From contig NZ_JAVLBN010000008.1 in the NCBI RefSeq assembly GCF_031581065.1, forward strand, positions 1-64,000: a stretch of DNA of 64,000 bases. The letters are read 5' to 3'. The stretch's first letter is position 1. The number at the start of each line of letters is the position of its first letter. The translations under genes and the position numbers were made by a program. This document shows positions 1-7,906 of the stretch, one piece after another. Below the pieces are notes generated by a model. That model worked only from the letters and a program-made list of their open reading frames with translations, was not told where the DNA came from and ran no database searches. The DNA comes from Salibacter sp031581065 (GTDB lineage Bacteria; Bacteroidota; Bacteroidia; Flavobacteriales_G; Salibacteraceae).

Positions 1-281
1 AGGTGGATAACGAAATAGCAGGCATTGCGCTCTACTATTACAAATATTCAACATGGAAAGGCCCCAGCTTGTATCTTGAGGATCTGATCGTATCAGCAAA
101 TCATCGTAGAAAGGGAATTGGCAAAAAGCTCGTTTCAGCTTTAAAAGAAAAGGCTAAGAAAGAAAAAATGGGACGCTTTGAATGGCAGGTTCTCGATTGG
201 AATGAATCAGCCATCAACTTTTACAAAAAGCTGGGAGCCGACTTTGATGGTGAATGGCTAAACGTTCAGTTGAAGTTGTAA
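1..281 (+). CDS. GNAT N-acetyltransferase, 5' end cut by window edge
   Basis: C-terminal ~92 residues of a GNAT acetyltransferase. Visible are the LYLEDLIV strand, the acetyl-CoA loop RRKGIGKKL and the terminal WNESAINFYKKLGA segment. This pattern resembles spermidine/spermine (diamine or thialysine) N-acetyltransferases of about 155 residues, so roughly 60 residues lie before the window. The GTG at position 3 is very probably an internal valine codon and not a start. Substrate cannot be decided from the sequence. Confidence 0.85.
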   Translation, partial: VDNEIAGIALYYYKYSTWKGPSLYLEDLIVSANHRRKGIGKKLVSALKEKAKKEKMGRFEWQVLDWNESAINFYKKLGADFDGEWLNVQLKL

Positions 282-288
282 CAAACAA

Positions 289-310
289 AAAAAGCCGTCA
301 AATGACGGCT
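289..310 (-). terminator. Rho-independent terminator of tRNA-Leu
   Basis: An 8-bp perfect hairpin, AGCCGTCA (293-300) with TGACGGCT (303-310), is followed by a T-run on the minus strand. It sits just 3' of the minus-strand tRNA and also between it and the convergent GNAT gene. Confidence 0.8.
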
Positions 311-316
311 TAAAAG

Positions 317-398
317 TGCGGGTGGAGGGAGTCGAACCCACACGCCTCGCGGCACTAGATCCTAAATCTAGCGTGTCTACCAATTCCACCACACCCGC
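317..398 (-). tRNA. tRNA-Leu (anticodon UAG)
   Basis: Read on the minus strand, the acceptor GCGGGTG (5' end at 398) pairs with CACCCGC near the 3' end. The anticodon arm CTAGA-TTTAGGA-TCTAG gives anticodon UAG. The T-arm GGGTTCGACTCC-type sequence is present and a long variable arm fits a class II tRNA. CCA is not encoded. Confidence 0.93.
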
Positions 399-484
399 AT
401 TGGTGTTGCGTGAACGGGCGGCAAAGATATAATTAATTTTAAATTGCAAAACTTTAATCACCTTCTCTAACTCAACTCAATCCT

Positions 485-492
485 TATTTTTG
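485..492 (+). promoter_or_regulatory. Putative Bacteroidota -7 promoter box
   Basis: TATTTTTG matches the TAnnTTTG -7 consensus of the Bacteroidota primary sigma factor exactly, 21 bp before the ATG at 513. No good -33 TTTG is seen at the usual 19-20 bp spacing, so this is a partial match. Confidence 0.4.
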
Positions 493-512
493 CTCAACAA
501 AACAATCAATAC

Positions 513-1409
513 ATGCTAAAAGTAGATCCTAAAAATACGGAAACAGCAAAATTGCACGGCTACATGCTGGGCGCTATTGCTCCACGACCCATCGCTTTTG
601 CAAGTACAATTGACGAAGACGGGAATCCAAACCTGAGTCCGTTTTCTTTCTTTAATGCCTTTGGGTCTAATCCGCCAATCGCTATATTCTCACCTGCTCG
701 CAGGGTACGCAACAACACAACCAAGCACACGCTCGAAAATGCAAAAGCAACCGGTGAAGTGGTGATCAACATTGTGAATTACCCGATCGTTGAGCAAATG
801 AGCTTGTCGAGCACAGAGTACGGTGATGGTGTCAACGAGTTTGAAAAATCAGGACTTACTCCTATCAAATCTGAGTTGGTGAAACCTTTCAGAGTAAAAG
901 AAAGTCCGGTTCAACTCGAGTGTAAAGTGAAAGACATCATTGAAACAGGAACTGAAGGCGGTGCCGGAAATTTAATCGTTTGTGAGATTGTGATGATCCA
1001 CATCAACGAAGATGTGCTTGACGAAAACGGATCGATCGATCAACAGAAAATCGACCTCGTTGCGCGCATGGGCGGATCTTATTATTGCCGGGCAAGCGGA
1101 GATGCGCTCTTTGAAATACCAAAGCCATTGAGAAGTTTAGGCATCGGTGTCGATCAGATCCCTGAAGACATCCGCAACTCTACGGTTCTGACCGGAAATG
1201 ACCTGGGAAGATTAGGCAATGTGGACGAACTTCCTGATGAAACAGAAGTGAACGATTACAAGCTCACTGAGTTGAGCGATCTTTTTGTTGACCTGCAAGA
1301 TGATGCGCCTAAACTGGAACTCGAACTACATAAAATAGCTAAAGAATTGTTGAGCCAGGGAAAAGTTGAAGAAGCCTGGAAAACACTACTTACTTTTAAC
1401 GACAGATAA
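513..1409 (+). CDS. Flavin reductase family protein (FMN-binding split barrel)
   Basis: 298 residues. The N-terminal half carries the flavin-reductase-like split-barrel signature (GAIAPRPIAFAST near residue 20; SPFSFFNAFGSNPP near 49; later VVINIV), as in FMN-binding NAD(P)H:flavin oxidoreductases. The C-terminal ~100 residues are a longer tail common in Bacteroidota members. It probably binds FMN in the cytosol; the electron acceptor or partner oxygenase is not evident. It is the first gene of a tight operon (2-3 bp gaps) with the DUF3127 protein and the fatty acid transporter. Its codons contain a copy of the dispersed word GGTTCTGACC (1184-1193). Confidence 0.88.
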   Translation: MLKVDPKNTETAKLHGYMLGAIAPRPIAFASTIDEDGNPNLSPFSFFNAFGSNPPIAIFSPARRVRNNTTKHTLENAKATGEVVINIVNYPIVEQMSLSSTEYGDGVNEFEKSGLTPIKSELVKPFRVKESPVQLECKVKDIIETGTEGGAGNLIVCEIVMIHINEDVLDENGSIDQQKIDLVARMGGSYYCRASGDALFEIPKPLRSLGIGVDQIPEDIRNSTVLTGNDLGRLGNVDELPDETEVNDYKLTELSDLFVDLQDDAPKLELELHKIAKELLSQGKVEEAWKTLLTFNDR

Positions 1410-1411
1410 TT

Positions 1412-1780
1412 ATGGATATTCACGGAAAAATCAAAGAAATATTTGACGCTCAGGAATTCAAGAGCGGATTTAAAAAACGCGAATTCGTTGTAACAACTCA
1501 GGAACAATATCCACAGGATATTAAGCTGGAATTGTATAACGACAAATGTGATATGATTGACGGACACCAAAAAGGCGAAGAAGTTACTGTTCACTTCAAC
1601 CTTCGCGGAAACGAATACAACGGGCGCTATTTCGTCAATCTCAACGCGTGGAAAATTGAAAAGGCTGAGGCACAAGCCAAACAGGGCGGAGGACCATCAA
1701 TGCCACCTCCACCACCTGAAAATGACGCAGCATTTGATGTTCCGGCAGATGATAATAACGATGATGATTTACCATTTTAA
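1412..1780 (+). CDS. DUF3127 protein with SSB-like acidic C-terminal tip
   Basis: 122 residues. Residues 1-90 match the DUF3127 pattern (GKIKEIFDAQEF, KREFVVTTQEQYPQ, NLRGNEYNGRYFVNLNAW), a short beta-rich domain that resembles an OB fold. The tail after ~90 is low complexity (Gln/Gly/Pro, then Asp/Asn) and ends in DDDLPF. That is nearly the DDDIPF tip by which bacterial SSB recruits repair and replication proteins. Function is unknown; a nucleic-acid role is an inference from fold and tail. It lies 2 bp after the flavin reductase and 3 bp before the transporter. Confidence 0.8.
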   Translation: MDIHGKIKEIFDAQEFKSGFKKREFVVTTQEQYPQDIKLELYNDKCDMIDGHQKGEEVTVHFNLRGNEYNGRYFVNLNAWKIEKAEAQAKQGGGPSMPPPPPENDAAFDVPADDNNDDDLPF

Positions 1781-1783
1781 ATA

Positions 1784-3178
1784 ATGCACTTAACCGATCA
1801 ATTTGCGCGATTATTTAAACGTTTACTCCCATCTCCGTTTGCTATCGCTGTTATTTTATCGGTAGTCACTTATTTGCTGGCTTTACTTTTCACCGATACC
1901 GGTGGAAAAAATGTTACAGAGGAGCAAGATCCTTACTGGATTGAACTCCTCTTTTTTTGGAAAGATGGTTTGTGGAATGGCGGACTCATGATCTTTGCCA
2001 TGCAAATGATGTTGATCCTCGTTTTGGGGCACACATTGGCGTTGAGTAAACCCGTTTCAAAATTCATCGATCGGTTTTTAGGAGCTTGTAACACTACAGC
2101 GAAAGCTGCTTCGATCGTTGCATTTTTCACCATTTTAGTTGGATTGTTCAACTGGGGACTCGCCCTCATTTTTGGTGCTGTTTTCGCTCGTAAAGTTGCT
2201 GAGTACGCTCAGCGTAACCAGATCAGAATTAACTATCCCGTTGTGGGAGCTGCGGGCTACACCGGACTGCTCGTTTGGCACGGAGGATTTTCCGGTTCCT
2301 CACTCATCAAAGTTGCCGAGCCCGGTCATTTAAAGTCACTCGTGAGCGACAAGCTCGACTCTGCCATGCTGGCTAAAGTTCCGGAGAGCATCACCTTTCA
2401 GGAAACTGTTTTCGGGAATATGAACATCGTTGTTTCGCTCGCATTTCTGATCCTGGTTCCGGCTGTGTTGTACATTATTGGTCAGAACACGAAGCCGGAG
2501 CCGCTCAACCTCAAGATCTCCTACAAAGAGAGCGAACAGGAAATCATTGAAGGAGCCGAGCAGATTGATCATTCAAAATGGAGTGGAATTTTGTTTGGGG
2601 CAATTGTCTTGTTGACAGCAATTCTTATCCTTTTCAACCTCGACAATCCATTTAACTTTTTCACTCCCAACAACATCAACCTCCTTTTACTCGGGCTGGC
2701 ACTTGTGATGCATCAATCTTTTCACAATTTCACTAAAGCTGTAGGAGATGCGATTAGTGGAGCGGCCGGAATCCTCATTCAATTCCCACTCTATTTTGGG
2801 ATTATGGGCATCATGAAAGACTCGGGAATGGTAGCTGATATTTCCCAGTTTATCGCTAACAATGCCGGACCGGAGAGTTATCCGTTTTTCACTTTCATCA
2901 GTGCCGGACTCGTAAATGTGTTTGTGCCAAGCGGTGGAGGGCAATGGGCCATTCAGGGTCCGATTATTATTCAGGCTGCCCTCGATCTCGATATTACTTT
3001 TACAAAAGGCATCATGGCTATGGCTTATGGCGATCAGCTCACGAATATGTTACAGCCTTTTTGGGCACTTCCACTACTCGGCATTACCGGACTCAAAGCC
3101 AAACAAATCTTACCTTTTACGCTTATTTTAATGGTGGTTGGTTTTGTTATTTGCTCCGCAGCTATTTTCATTTTTTAA
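1784..3178 (+). CDS. Short-chain fatty acid transporter (AtoE family)
   Basis: 464 residues with about a dozen hydrophobic segments, of normal length for the AtoE/TIGR00366 short-chain fatty acid permease family. Family-like blocks include the N-terminal FARLFKRLLPSPF, a central TGLLVWHGGFSGSS, and VPSGGGQWAIQGPI toward the end. It probably imports acetoacetate, butyrate or similar acids across the inner membrane. Co-transcription with the preceding two genes is likely (3-bp gap). Its stop is 1 bp from the stop of the convergent glycosyltransferase, with no separating terminator seen. Confidence 0.88.
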   Translation: MHLTDQFARLFKRLLPSPFAIAVILSVVTYLLALLFTDTGGKNVTEEQDPYWIELLFFWKDGLWNGGLMIFAMQMMLILVLGHTLALSKPVSKFIDRFLGACNTTAKAASIVAFFTILVGLFNWGLALIFGAVFARKVAEYAQRNQIRINYPVVGAAGYTGLLVWHGGFSGSSLIKVAEPGHLKSLVSDKLDSAMLAKVPESITFQETVFGNMNIVVSLAFLILVPAVLYIIGQNTKPEPLNLKISYKESEQEIIEGAEQIDHSKWSGILFGAIVLLTAILILFNLDNPFNFFTPNNINLLLLGLALVMHQSFHNFTKAVGDAISGAAGILIQFPLYFGIMGIMKDSGMVADISQFIANNAGPESYPFFTFISAGLVNVFVPSGGGQWAIQGPIIIQAALDLDITFTKGIMAMAYGDQLTNMLQPFWALPLLGITGLKAKQILPFTLILMVVGFVICSAAIFIF

Positions 3179-3179
3179 A

Positions 3180-4256
3180 TTACCAGTCAGATCCCCTGAA
3201 AAGCGACAACACACTCACTGTTGCGAAATAAAAAGGATAAATCAAGCCGGATAAAAATGCTTTTCTGAAACAGAAAAACAATCCTTCATTTTTTGATACA
3301 CTCTGGATGTAGAGTACGTCAATAAAAACTTTAAGCAAATTCGCTATTAAAAAAACTGATGGTAAATAACCTACAATTACTCCGAGGGTTGAAACGACAA
3401 CAGTAAAATTCACCAAAAGAATAACAGCTCCTAAGATCGTAGTATGAAAAGGCATTTTACCTTTTGTTTTACTCACCCAGCGCGTTTTTTGCCGGAGGAG
3501 CTTTTTAACCGAGTTTACTGGCTGAGTGTAAACCGGACTGGCATTATCAAGCCACGAAATTGAATACCCTTTTGCGTAAAAATCATTCAGAAGGAAATAA
3601 TCATCTCCGGATTTTTGATGCGTATGCGCATCGTATCCTCCAACATTCTGAAATGCTTTTTTACTAAAAATCAAATTTGCTCCGCTGGCAGAAATCGATT
3701 TGTTGATGTTGATTGTGGCTTTTGACAATCCCAGTAATACAATTGATTCGAAGTACTGAAAGTCGCTGAGGAGTGAACCATCATGGTTTGAAACTACAAC
3801 CGGCCCGATGAGCATATCGCTTTTCTCAGCATCATCAATAGTCTCAAGCCAGTCTGAAGGCAAAACACAATCAGCATCAGTTGTGGCAATGTAATTTCCT
3901 TTTGCTTTTTCTATACCTGTTTGAAGTGCTTCTTTTTTTCCACTTCCGTTGTTGTCGATTATCGAGTAAGTAAAATTGAGCTTTAGCGAAAAAAGATCCC
4001 AGAAATCATCTTCTGAATGATCGTTGACAAAGATGAACTCTACATCAAAATCAGGATTCTTCAACTCGCAAATGGAATTCAAAAGTGCCGGCAGGTTTGA
4101 CGCTTCGTTTTTGAATGGTACAATAACCGATAAGGAAACGGGTGTATTGTTAGGCTCTGACCGAAACGGAGATTTTCTTCTCAGTATTTTTAATACATAG
4201 AGCAGAACTGCTAAGTAAACAACGAAACTAACGATTTGGAGCGCCTGAAAGTACAT
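3180..4256 (-). CDS. Family 2 glycosyltransferase, membrane-anchored
   Basis: 358 residues. An N-terminal membrane segment (~5-25) is followed by a GT-A domain: SLSVIVPFKNEASN, the acidic metal motif TTDADC near residue 120, SGDDYFL near 218 and the QKTRWVSK block (QxxRW-like) near 250. Three or so C-terminal membrane helices follow. It is typical of processive or lipid-linked sugar transferases at the inner membrane; the substrate is unknown. It starts inside the end of the upstream flippase-like gene (29-bp overlap), so the pair is probably one operon for a glycolipid or envelope polymer. Confidence 0.87.
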   Translation of the reverse strand: MYFQALQIVSFVVYLAVLLYVLKILRRKSPFRSEPNNTPVSLSVIVPFKNEASNLPALLNSICELKNPDFDVEFIFVNDHSEDDFWDLFSLKLNFTYSIIDNNGSGKKEALQTGIEKAKGNYIATTDADCVLPSDWLETIDDAEKSDMLIGPVVVSNHDGSLLSDFQYFESIVLLGLSKATININKSISASGANLIFSKKAFQNVGGYDAHTHQKSGDDYFLLNDFYAKGYSISWLDNASPVYTQPVNSVKKLLRQKTRWVSKTKGKMPFHTTILGAVILLVNFTVVVSTLGVIVGYLPSVFLIANLLKVFIDVLYIQSVSKNEGLFFCFRKAFLSGLIYPFYFATVSVLSLFRGSDW

Positions 4257-5229
4257 TTTGGCGTAAAGGTAATACGTTTAGTTTCCTGAATAAGAGAAGT
4301 GCCAACCCAAAGAATGTTGGAGCTGCAATGTTTAGAAGCCAAATTGAAAAAGTTGAAGCCAATATTGGAGCTATTGAGTAGTTGAGCGCTCCCAAAATTA
4401 ATACGGCTACAGATTCTCTAAGGCCAAGTTCAGCAAGGCTAAAGCTGGGAATTGTGGTAGTTAGCAAATAAATAACCGGAATTGAGACAAACGCATGAAA
4501 AAATGAGAAACCTGACTCAAAAGCAAAAATTAACAATGTGAACTGCAGACTAAATATGAAATAACGAAAAATGCTTAACGACAGCACGTGAATGAGTTGC
4601 AAATTGCTGTACTGCCCAAATGCTTCATTGTGTTTTGATAATTTCTTTCTCACCCATTTCCAGTTACTCACTAATTTAAAGACTGTTTTAAGGTTAAAAT
4701 AACCGATCAAAATGAGAACCGGAGCAGATAAACTCAAGATAGACAACCCTAAACTCAATTCCTGGTCAATCACCACAAAATAAAAAGGCAAAGCTAAAAG
4801 CCCTATGATTAATGTAGTTGTGAGCTGTGCAGCTGATGTTAACAATGAATGAAATGCTCCATTTGTTCTGTTCTTTGGTGATAGGTAAAGTGTTCGACCG
4901 AGAGTTTCTCCAACTCTGTTAGGCAACATAGAACTGAATACGAGACCGTTTAAAGTAGCTCCAACTGCAGTTTTAAAACTGGTTTGATCAGTTTTTTTAA
5001 GGAGAATATGCCACTTCCAGGATTCAACGAGCCAATTGGCTGGAATCAGTAAAATAGAGACAAGAATAGCGAGAACCTGAAAACCGGAAAACTGGAAATC
5101 AAAGTTTACAGATTGTGCATTTTCACTAATGTGCCTTATTAAAAAGCCAACTGCCAACAGGAAAATAATTCCCTTAATCACGTTGTTTAGGGACAGAGTA
5201 GCTTTATATTTGGGGTAACTTGCGCACAT
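4228..5229 (-). CDS. Flippase-like integral membrane protein (LPG synthase TM / UPF0104 family)
   Basis: 333 residues with about eight hydrophobic segments and the family blocks WKWHILLK, FSSMLPNRVGETLGR and SLAELGLRESV. Members are the transmembrane flippase half of MprF or stand-alone AglD-like proteins; no cytosolic synthase domain is present. Coupled to the GT2 downstream by overlap, it may move or modify a glycolipid. Its start lies only 20 bp from the divergent ruvC start, so its promoter must overlap ruvC coding sequence or the leader. Confidence 0.82.
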   Translation of the reverse strand: MCASYPKYKATLSLNNVIKGIIFLLAVGFLIRHISENAQSVNFDFQFSGFQVLAILVSILLIPANWLVESWKWHILLKKTDQTSFKTAVGATLNGLVFSSMLPNRVGETLGRTLYLSPKNRTNGAFHSLLTSAAQLTTTLIIGLLALPFYFVVIDQELSLGLSILSLSAPVLILIGYFNLKTVFKLVSNWKWVRKKLSKHNEAFGQYSNLQLIHVLSLSIFRYFIFSLQFTLLIFAFESGFSFFHAFVSIPVIYLLTTTIPSFSLAELGLRESVAVLILGALNYSIAPILASTFSIWLLNIAAPTFFGLALLLFRKLNVLPLRQNVLSGAPNR

Positions 5230-5249
5230 AAAACATCAAAGATACTACA

Positions 5250-5813
5250 TTGCAAAAAGCCGAGCAGATCATATTAGGAATAGATCCCGGAACGACTATT
5301 ACTGGGTATGGAATTATCGTTGTTCGTGATAAGAAGATGGAACTTGTTCAAATGGGTGAAATTCATTTGACTAAGTTGAATAATCAGGCACAGAAACTTA
5401 AAAAGATTTTTGAACGAACGCTTAACTTAATCGATGAGTACCATCCTGATGAGCTGGCGATTGAAGCTCCTTTTTTCGGTAAGAATGTGCAGAGCATGTT
5501 GAAATTGGGCAGAGCCCAGGGTGTAGCAATAGCTGCTGCGGTTTACCGCGACATTCCCATGACGGAATACAGCCCCCGGAAAATTAAGCAGAGCATTACC
5601 GGATCTGGATCAGCATCAAAGGAGCAGGTTGCTAAAATGCTCCAAAAACTTTTGAAAATCGAAGAAGAAAAGATGCCCAAACACCTCGATGCAACTGATG
5701 GATTATCTGTAGCGGTTTGCCACCATTTCCAGGGTGGCGCTCAGGGATCTGACCAAAAGAAATACAAAGGATGGGGTTCCTTTATTAGTCAGAACCCCGG
5801 TAAGATTAAATAG
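5250..5813 (+). CDS. ruvC: Crossover junction endodeoxyribonuclease RuvC
   Basis: 187 residues, normal for RuvC. The Holliday-junction resolvase fold is shown by ILGIDPGTTITGYG (first catalytic Asp), the AIEAPFF block (Glu), and HLDATDGLSVAVCHH near the end (last acidic pair). It resolves four-way junctions in the RuvABC complex. The chosen start is a TTG at 5250 because no ATG precedes the first conserved block. The 3' end overlaps the convergent HIT gene by 8 bp. Confidence 0.94.
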   Translation: MQKAEQIILGIDPGTTITGYGIIVVRDKKMELVQMGEIHLTKLNNQAQKLKKIFERTLNLIDEYHPDELAIEAPFFGKNVQSMLKLGRAQGVAIAAAVYRDIPMTEYSPRKIKQSITGSGSASKEQVAKMLQKLLKIEEEKMPKHLDATDGLSVAVCHHFQGGAQGSDQKKYKGWGSFISQNPGKIK

Positions 5814-6198
5814 CGTCAGTAATTTTTTGCTGTATCGCCTTAAATTCTTGTTCAGAGAAATCAATTTTAGGACGAGAAAAGTCAATGTCGTGAACCCCGT
5901 TGATCGGAATAAGATGGATGTGGGCATGCGGAACTTCGAGACCCACAACAGCAACGCCTACTCTTTCGCAATCGAAAACCTGATCCATTGCTTTTGCGAT
6001 TTTTTGAGCGGTTAAGTGTAAGTGCGAGAGCGTTTCAGGATCGAGATCGAATATATAATCAACCTCTTTCTTGGGAACCACGAGTAAATGCCCTTCAGCG
6101 ATAGGATTGATATCCAGAAAAGCAAAAGCTTTATCGTCTTCATAAACCTTGTAAGAAGGTAGCTCTCCGTTTATCAATTTAGAGAAAATACTGGCCAT
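5806..6198 (-). CDS. HIT family nucleotide hydrolase
   Basis: 130 residues. The histidine triad is HAHIH at residues 91-95 in VPHAHIHLIPI, with the upstream FLDINPIAEGHLLVVPK block typical of Hint-like proteins. These cytosolic enzymes hydrolyse aminoacyl-AMP or AMP-amine bonds. It is separated from greA upstream by 5 bp, so it is likely co-transcribed with it. Confidence 0.93.
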   Translation of the reverse strand: MASIFSKLINGELPSYKVYEDDKAFAFLDINPIAEGHLLVVPKKEVDYIFDLDPETLSHLHLTAQKIAKAMDQVFDCERVGVAVVGLEVPHAHIHLIPINGVHDIDFSRPKIDFSEQEFKAIQQKITDAI

Positions 6199-6203
6199 AT
6201 CGA

Positions 6204-6680
6204 TTAGTCTCTAGCGATTTCTACTACTTCAAATTTCACTTTACCGGTGGGGACCTCTACTTCAGCGATATCGCCAACTTCTTTTCCAAGCAGACCCTTT
6301 CCTATTGGAGAGTCAACTGAAATCTTCCCACTCTTCAAATCGGCTTCTTTAGGGGCAACGAGTTGATATTTCATTTTCTTTCCGTTCGCTGTATTTTTTA
6401 TCGTAACGTAAGAAAGGATGAGCGCCTTAGAGTCATCGAGCTGGCTTTCATCCACAACTCTGGCATTGCTTATTGCTTCTTTGAGTTTGGCAATTTTAGC
6501 TTCGAGTAGACCCTGAGCTTCTTTTGCTGCATCGTATTCAGCATTCTCAGAGAGGTCTCCTTTATCTCTCGCATCAGCAATCTGCTGAGAAATCTTAGGT
6601 CGCTGAACTGACTCCATATCCTTTAGTTCCTCCTTCAACCTGGCTAAACCTTCAGCTGTATAATAGTTAACTTTACTCAT
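6204..6680 (-). CDS. greA: Transcription elongation factor GreA
   Basis: 158 residues, full family length. The N-terminal coiled coil begins YYTAEGLARLKEEL and carries the acidic tip around GDLSENAEYDAAKE. The C-terminal domain has SPIGKGLLGK and VPTGKVKFEVVEI. It rescues backtracked RNA polymerase by stimulating transcript cleavage. It is upstream of and probably co-transcribed with the HIT gene. Confidence 0.95.
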   Translation of the reverse strand: MSKVNYYTAEGLARLKEELKDMESVQRPKISQQIADARDKGDLSENAEYDAAKEAQGLLEAKIAKLKEAISNARVVDESQLDDSKALILSYVTIKNTANGKKMKYQLVAPKEADLKSGKISVDSPIGKGLLGKEVGDIAEVEVPTGKVKFEVVEIARD

Positions 6681-6713
6681 GACAATAAGTTGTTTTACTT
6701 GTAATAAACAAAC

Positions 6714-6748
6714 AAAAACCCGTGCTCTCGTTTGAGAGACGGGTTTTA
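6714..6748 (-). terminator. Terminator of the PorV-like gene
   Basis: Hairpin of AAACCCGT-CTCTC (6716-6729, one bulged G) with GAGAG-ACGGGTTT (6734-6746), followed by a T-rich run on the minus strand. It sits 3' of the PorV-like gene and just upstream of greA. Confidence 0.8.
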
Positions 6749-6770
6749 CAAAAATAAGAAAATTTATCTG

Positions 6771-7856
6771 CTATAAATCGAGTGTCAATCCGATAGAGTG
6801 AATACCATCGAAAGGGTTCGTATCGCGATAGCTATAATCGAGGTCTACAGACTTCCCTTCATCTCCTATTGGGAGTGCAACAGTGAATCCTGCTGTGGGA
6901 CCAGTAGTTACATTTTGAGAAGCTTCACTATCGAATAGGTCTTCTTCGTAAGCGAGACCAAGACGCACCATGAACATTTCTTTAAGACCATATTCAACAC
7001 CTAAGCTAAACTGATCTTTACCAAATGAGTTAGACATGAAGTTAAATGCACCAGTAATGCGGTGTTCGGCAACGAAGTCAGTCCCTGCTGAATCGGCAAT
7101 ATTCCCGAGTAAGAAATCATAACTGGCACCGAGATTCAAAACAGATGGAAGTTCATAGCCTTCAGTCCTTTGTTCTAGCGTAAACTGCTTTTCATCTAAG
7201 GTGTTAGTAAGCGATAAACCATCACCTTCATAATTCATCTTAGGCCCAATATTCTTGAGTGATATTCCAAACTTAAAGTTGTTATACTCTCCAGTAACAT
7301 AGCGAATACCCGCGTCAAAGGCAACGCCTTGAGCTTTGGCATCAGCTACACCTTCTGTTACAGCTTTTACTGTAATTCCACCGTAAATGCTATTTGAAAA
7401 TTCTCTGGCATAGGAAAGAGCGATGTGTCCAAAGGTAGGACGGTAAGTTCCCAGACCACCTTCAGGCTGATTTACAGTCGTTCTTTCAATTTCACCGAAA
7501 TTCATGGTAACAACATTAACTCCAAGAACACTAGCCTGTCCAACTCTTTGCCCAAGGCCAATAGCATTTATTCCAATACCTGAAGACCCTAAGTAACGAG
7601 TGTGAGTAAAACCAACCTGAGTTTGATTCATAAATGCTAAACCAGATACGTTTCCATATATCGCATCAACACCTTCAACCGTAGCAAAGTTCGCATTACC
7701 AAATCCAGCACTTCTAGCCCATGGATTTAACAACAACTGAGTTGCGCCTGCAGCACCAATACGGTCTTCATTTCCGGCATGTGTTTGCGTTGAGAAAATA
7801 GTAAGGGCTGCAAAAATCACAGCTCCTACTATTTTATCACTATATCGTCTTTTCAT
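6771..7856 (-). CDS. PorV/PorQ-family outer membrane beta-barrel protein
   Basis: About 361 residues from the ATG at 7856, chosen because it begins the signal peptide (MKRRYSDK then a hydrophobic stretch ending THA). An upstream in-frame start at 7904 would add a non-signal extension. The mature protein starts GAAGATQLLLNPWARSAG and continues with repeated amphipathic beta strands, as in the PorV/PorQ family. PorV shuttles T9SS cargo from the translocon to the cell surface; this paralogue may serve the large secreted protein encoded immediately upstream. It is last of a three-gene minus-strand operon with its own terminator. Confidence 0.85.
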   Translation of the reverse strand: MKRRYSDKIVGAVIFAALTIFSTQTHAGNEDRIGAAGATQLLLNPWARSAGFGNANFATVEGVDAIYGNVSGLAFMNQTQVGFTHTRYLGSSGIGINAIGLGQRVGQASVLGVNVVTMNFGEIERTTVNQPEGGLGTYRPTFGHIALSYAREFSNSIYGGITVKAVTEGVADAKAQGVAFDAGIRYVTGEYNNFKFGISLKNIGPKMNYEGDGLSLTNTLDEKQFTLEQRTEGYELPSVLNLGASYDFLLGNIADSAGTDFVAEHRITGAFNFMSNSFGKDQFSLGVEYGLKEMFMVRLGLAYEEDLFDSEASQNVTTGPTAGFTVALPIGDEGKSVDLDYSYRDTNPFDGIHSIGLTLDL

Positions 7857-7906
7857 ATTTAAGTTATTTCCGTGTCGATTTATAAATAATTTCAACGCTC
7901 CCAATT

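Noticed and set aside
258..461. 67-residue minus-strand frame over the tRNA region
   Set aside because: It is read across the tRNA-Leu and its terminator; no protein features.
1152..1161. GATCAGATCC and similar near-copies of the dispersed word
   Set aside because: Not counted as exact; near-copies are expected by chance in small numbers and are used only as supporting evidence.
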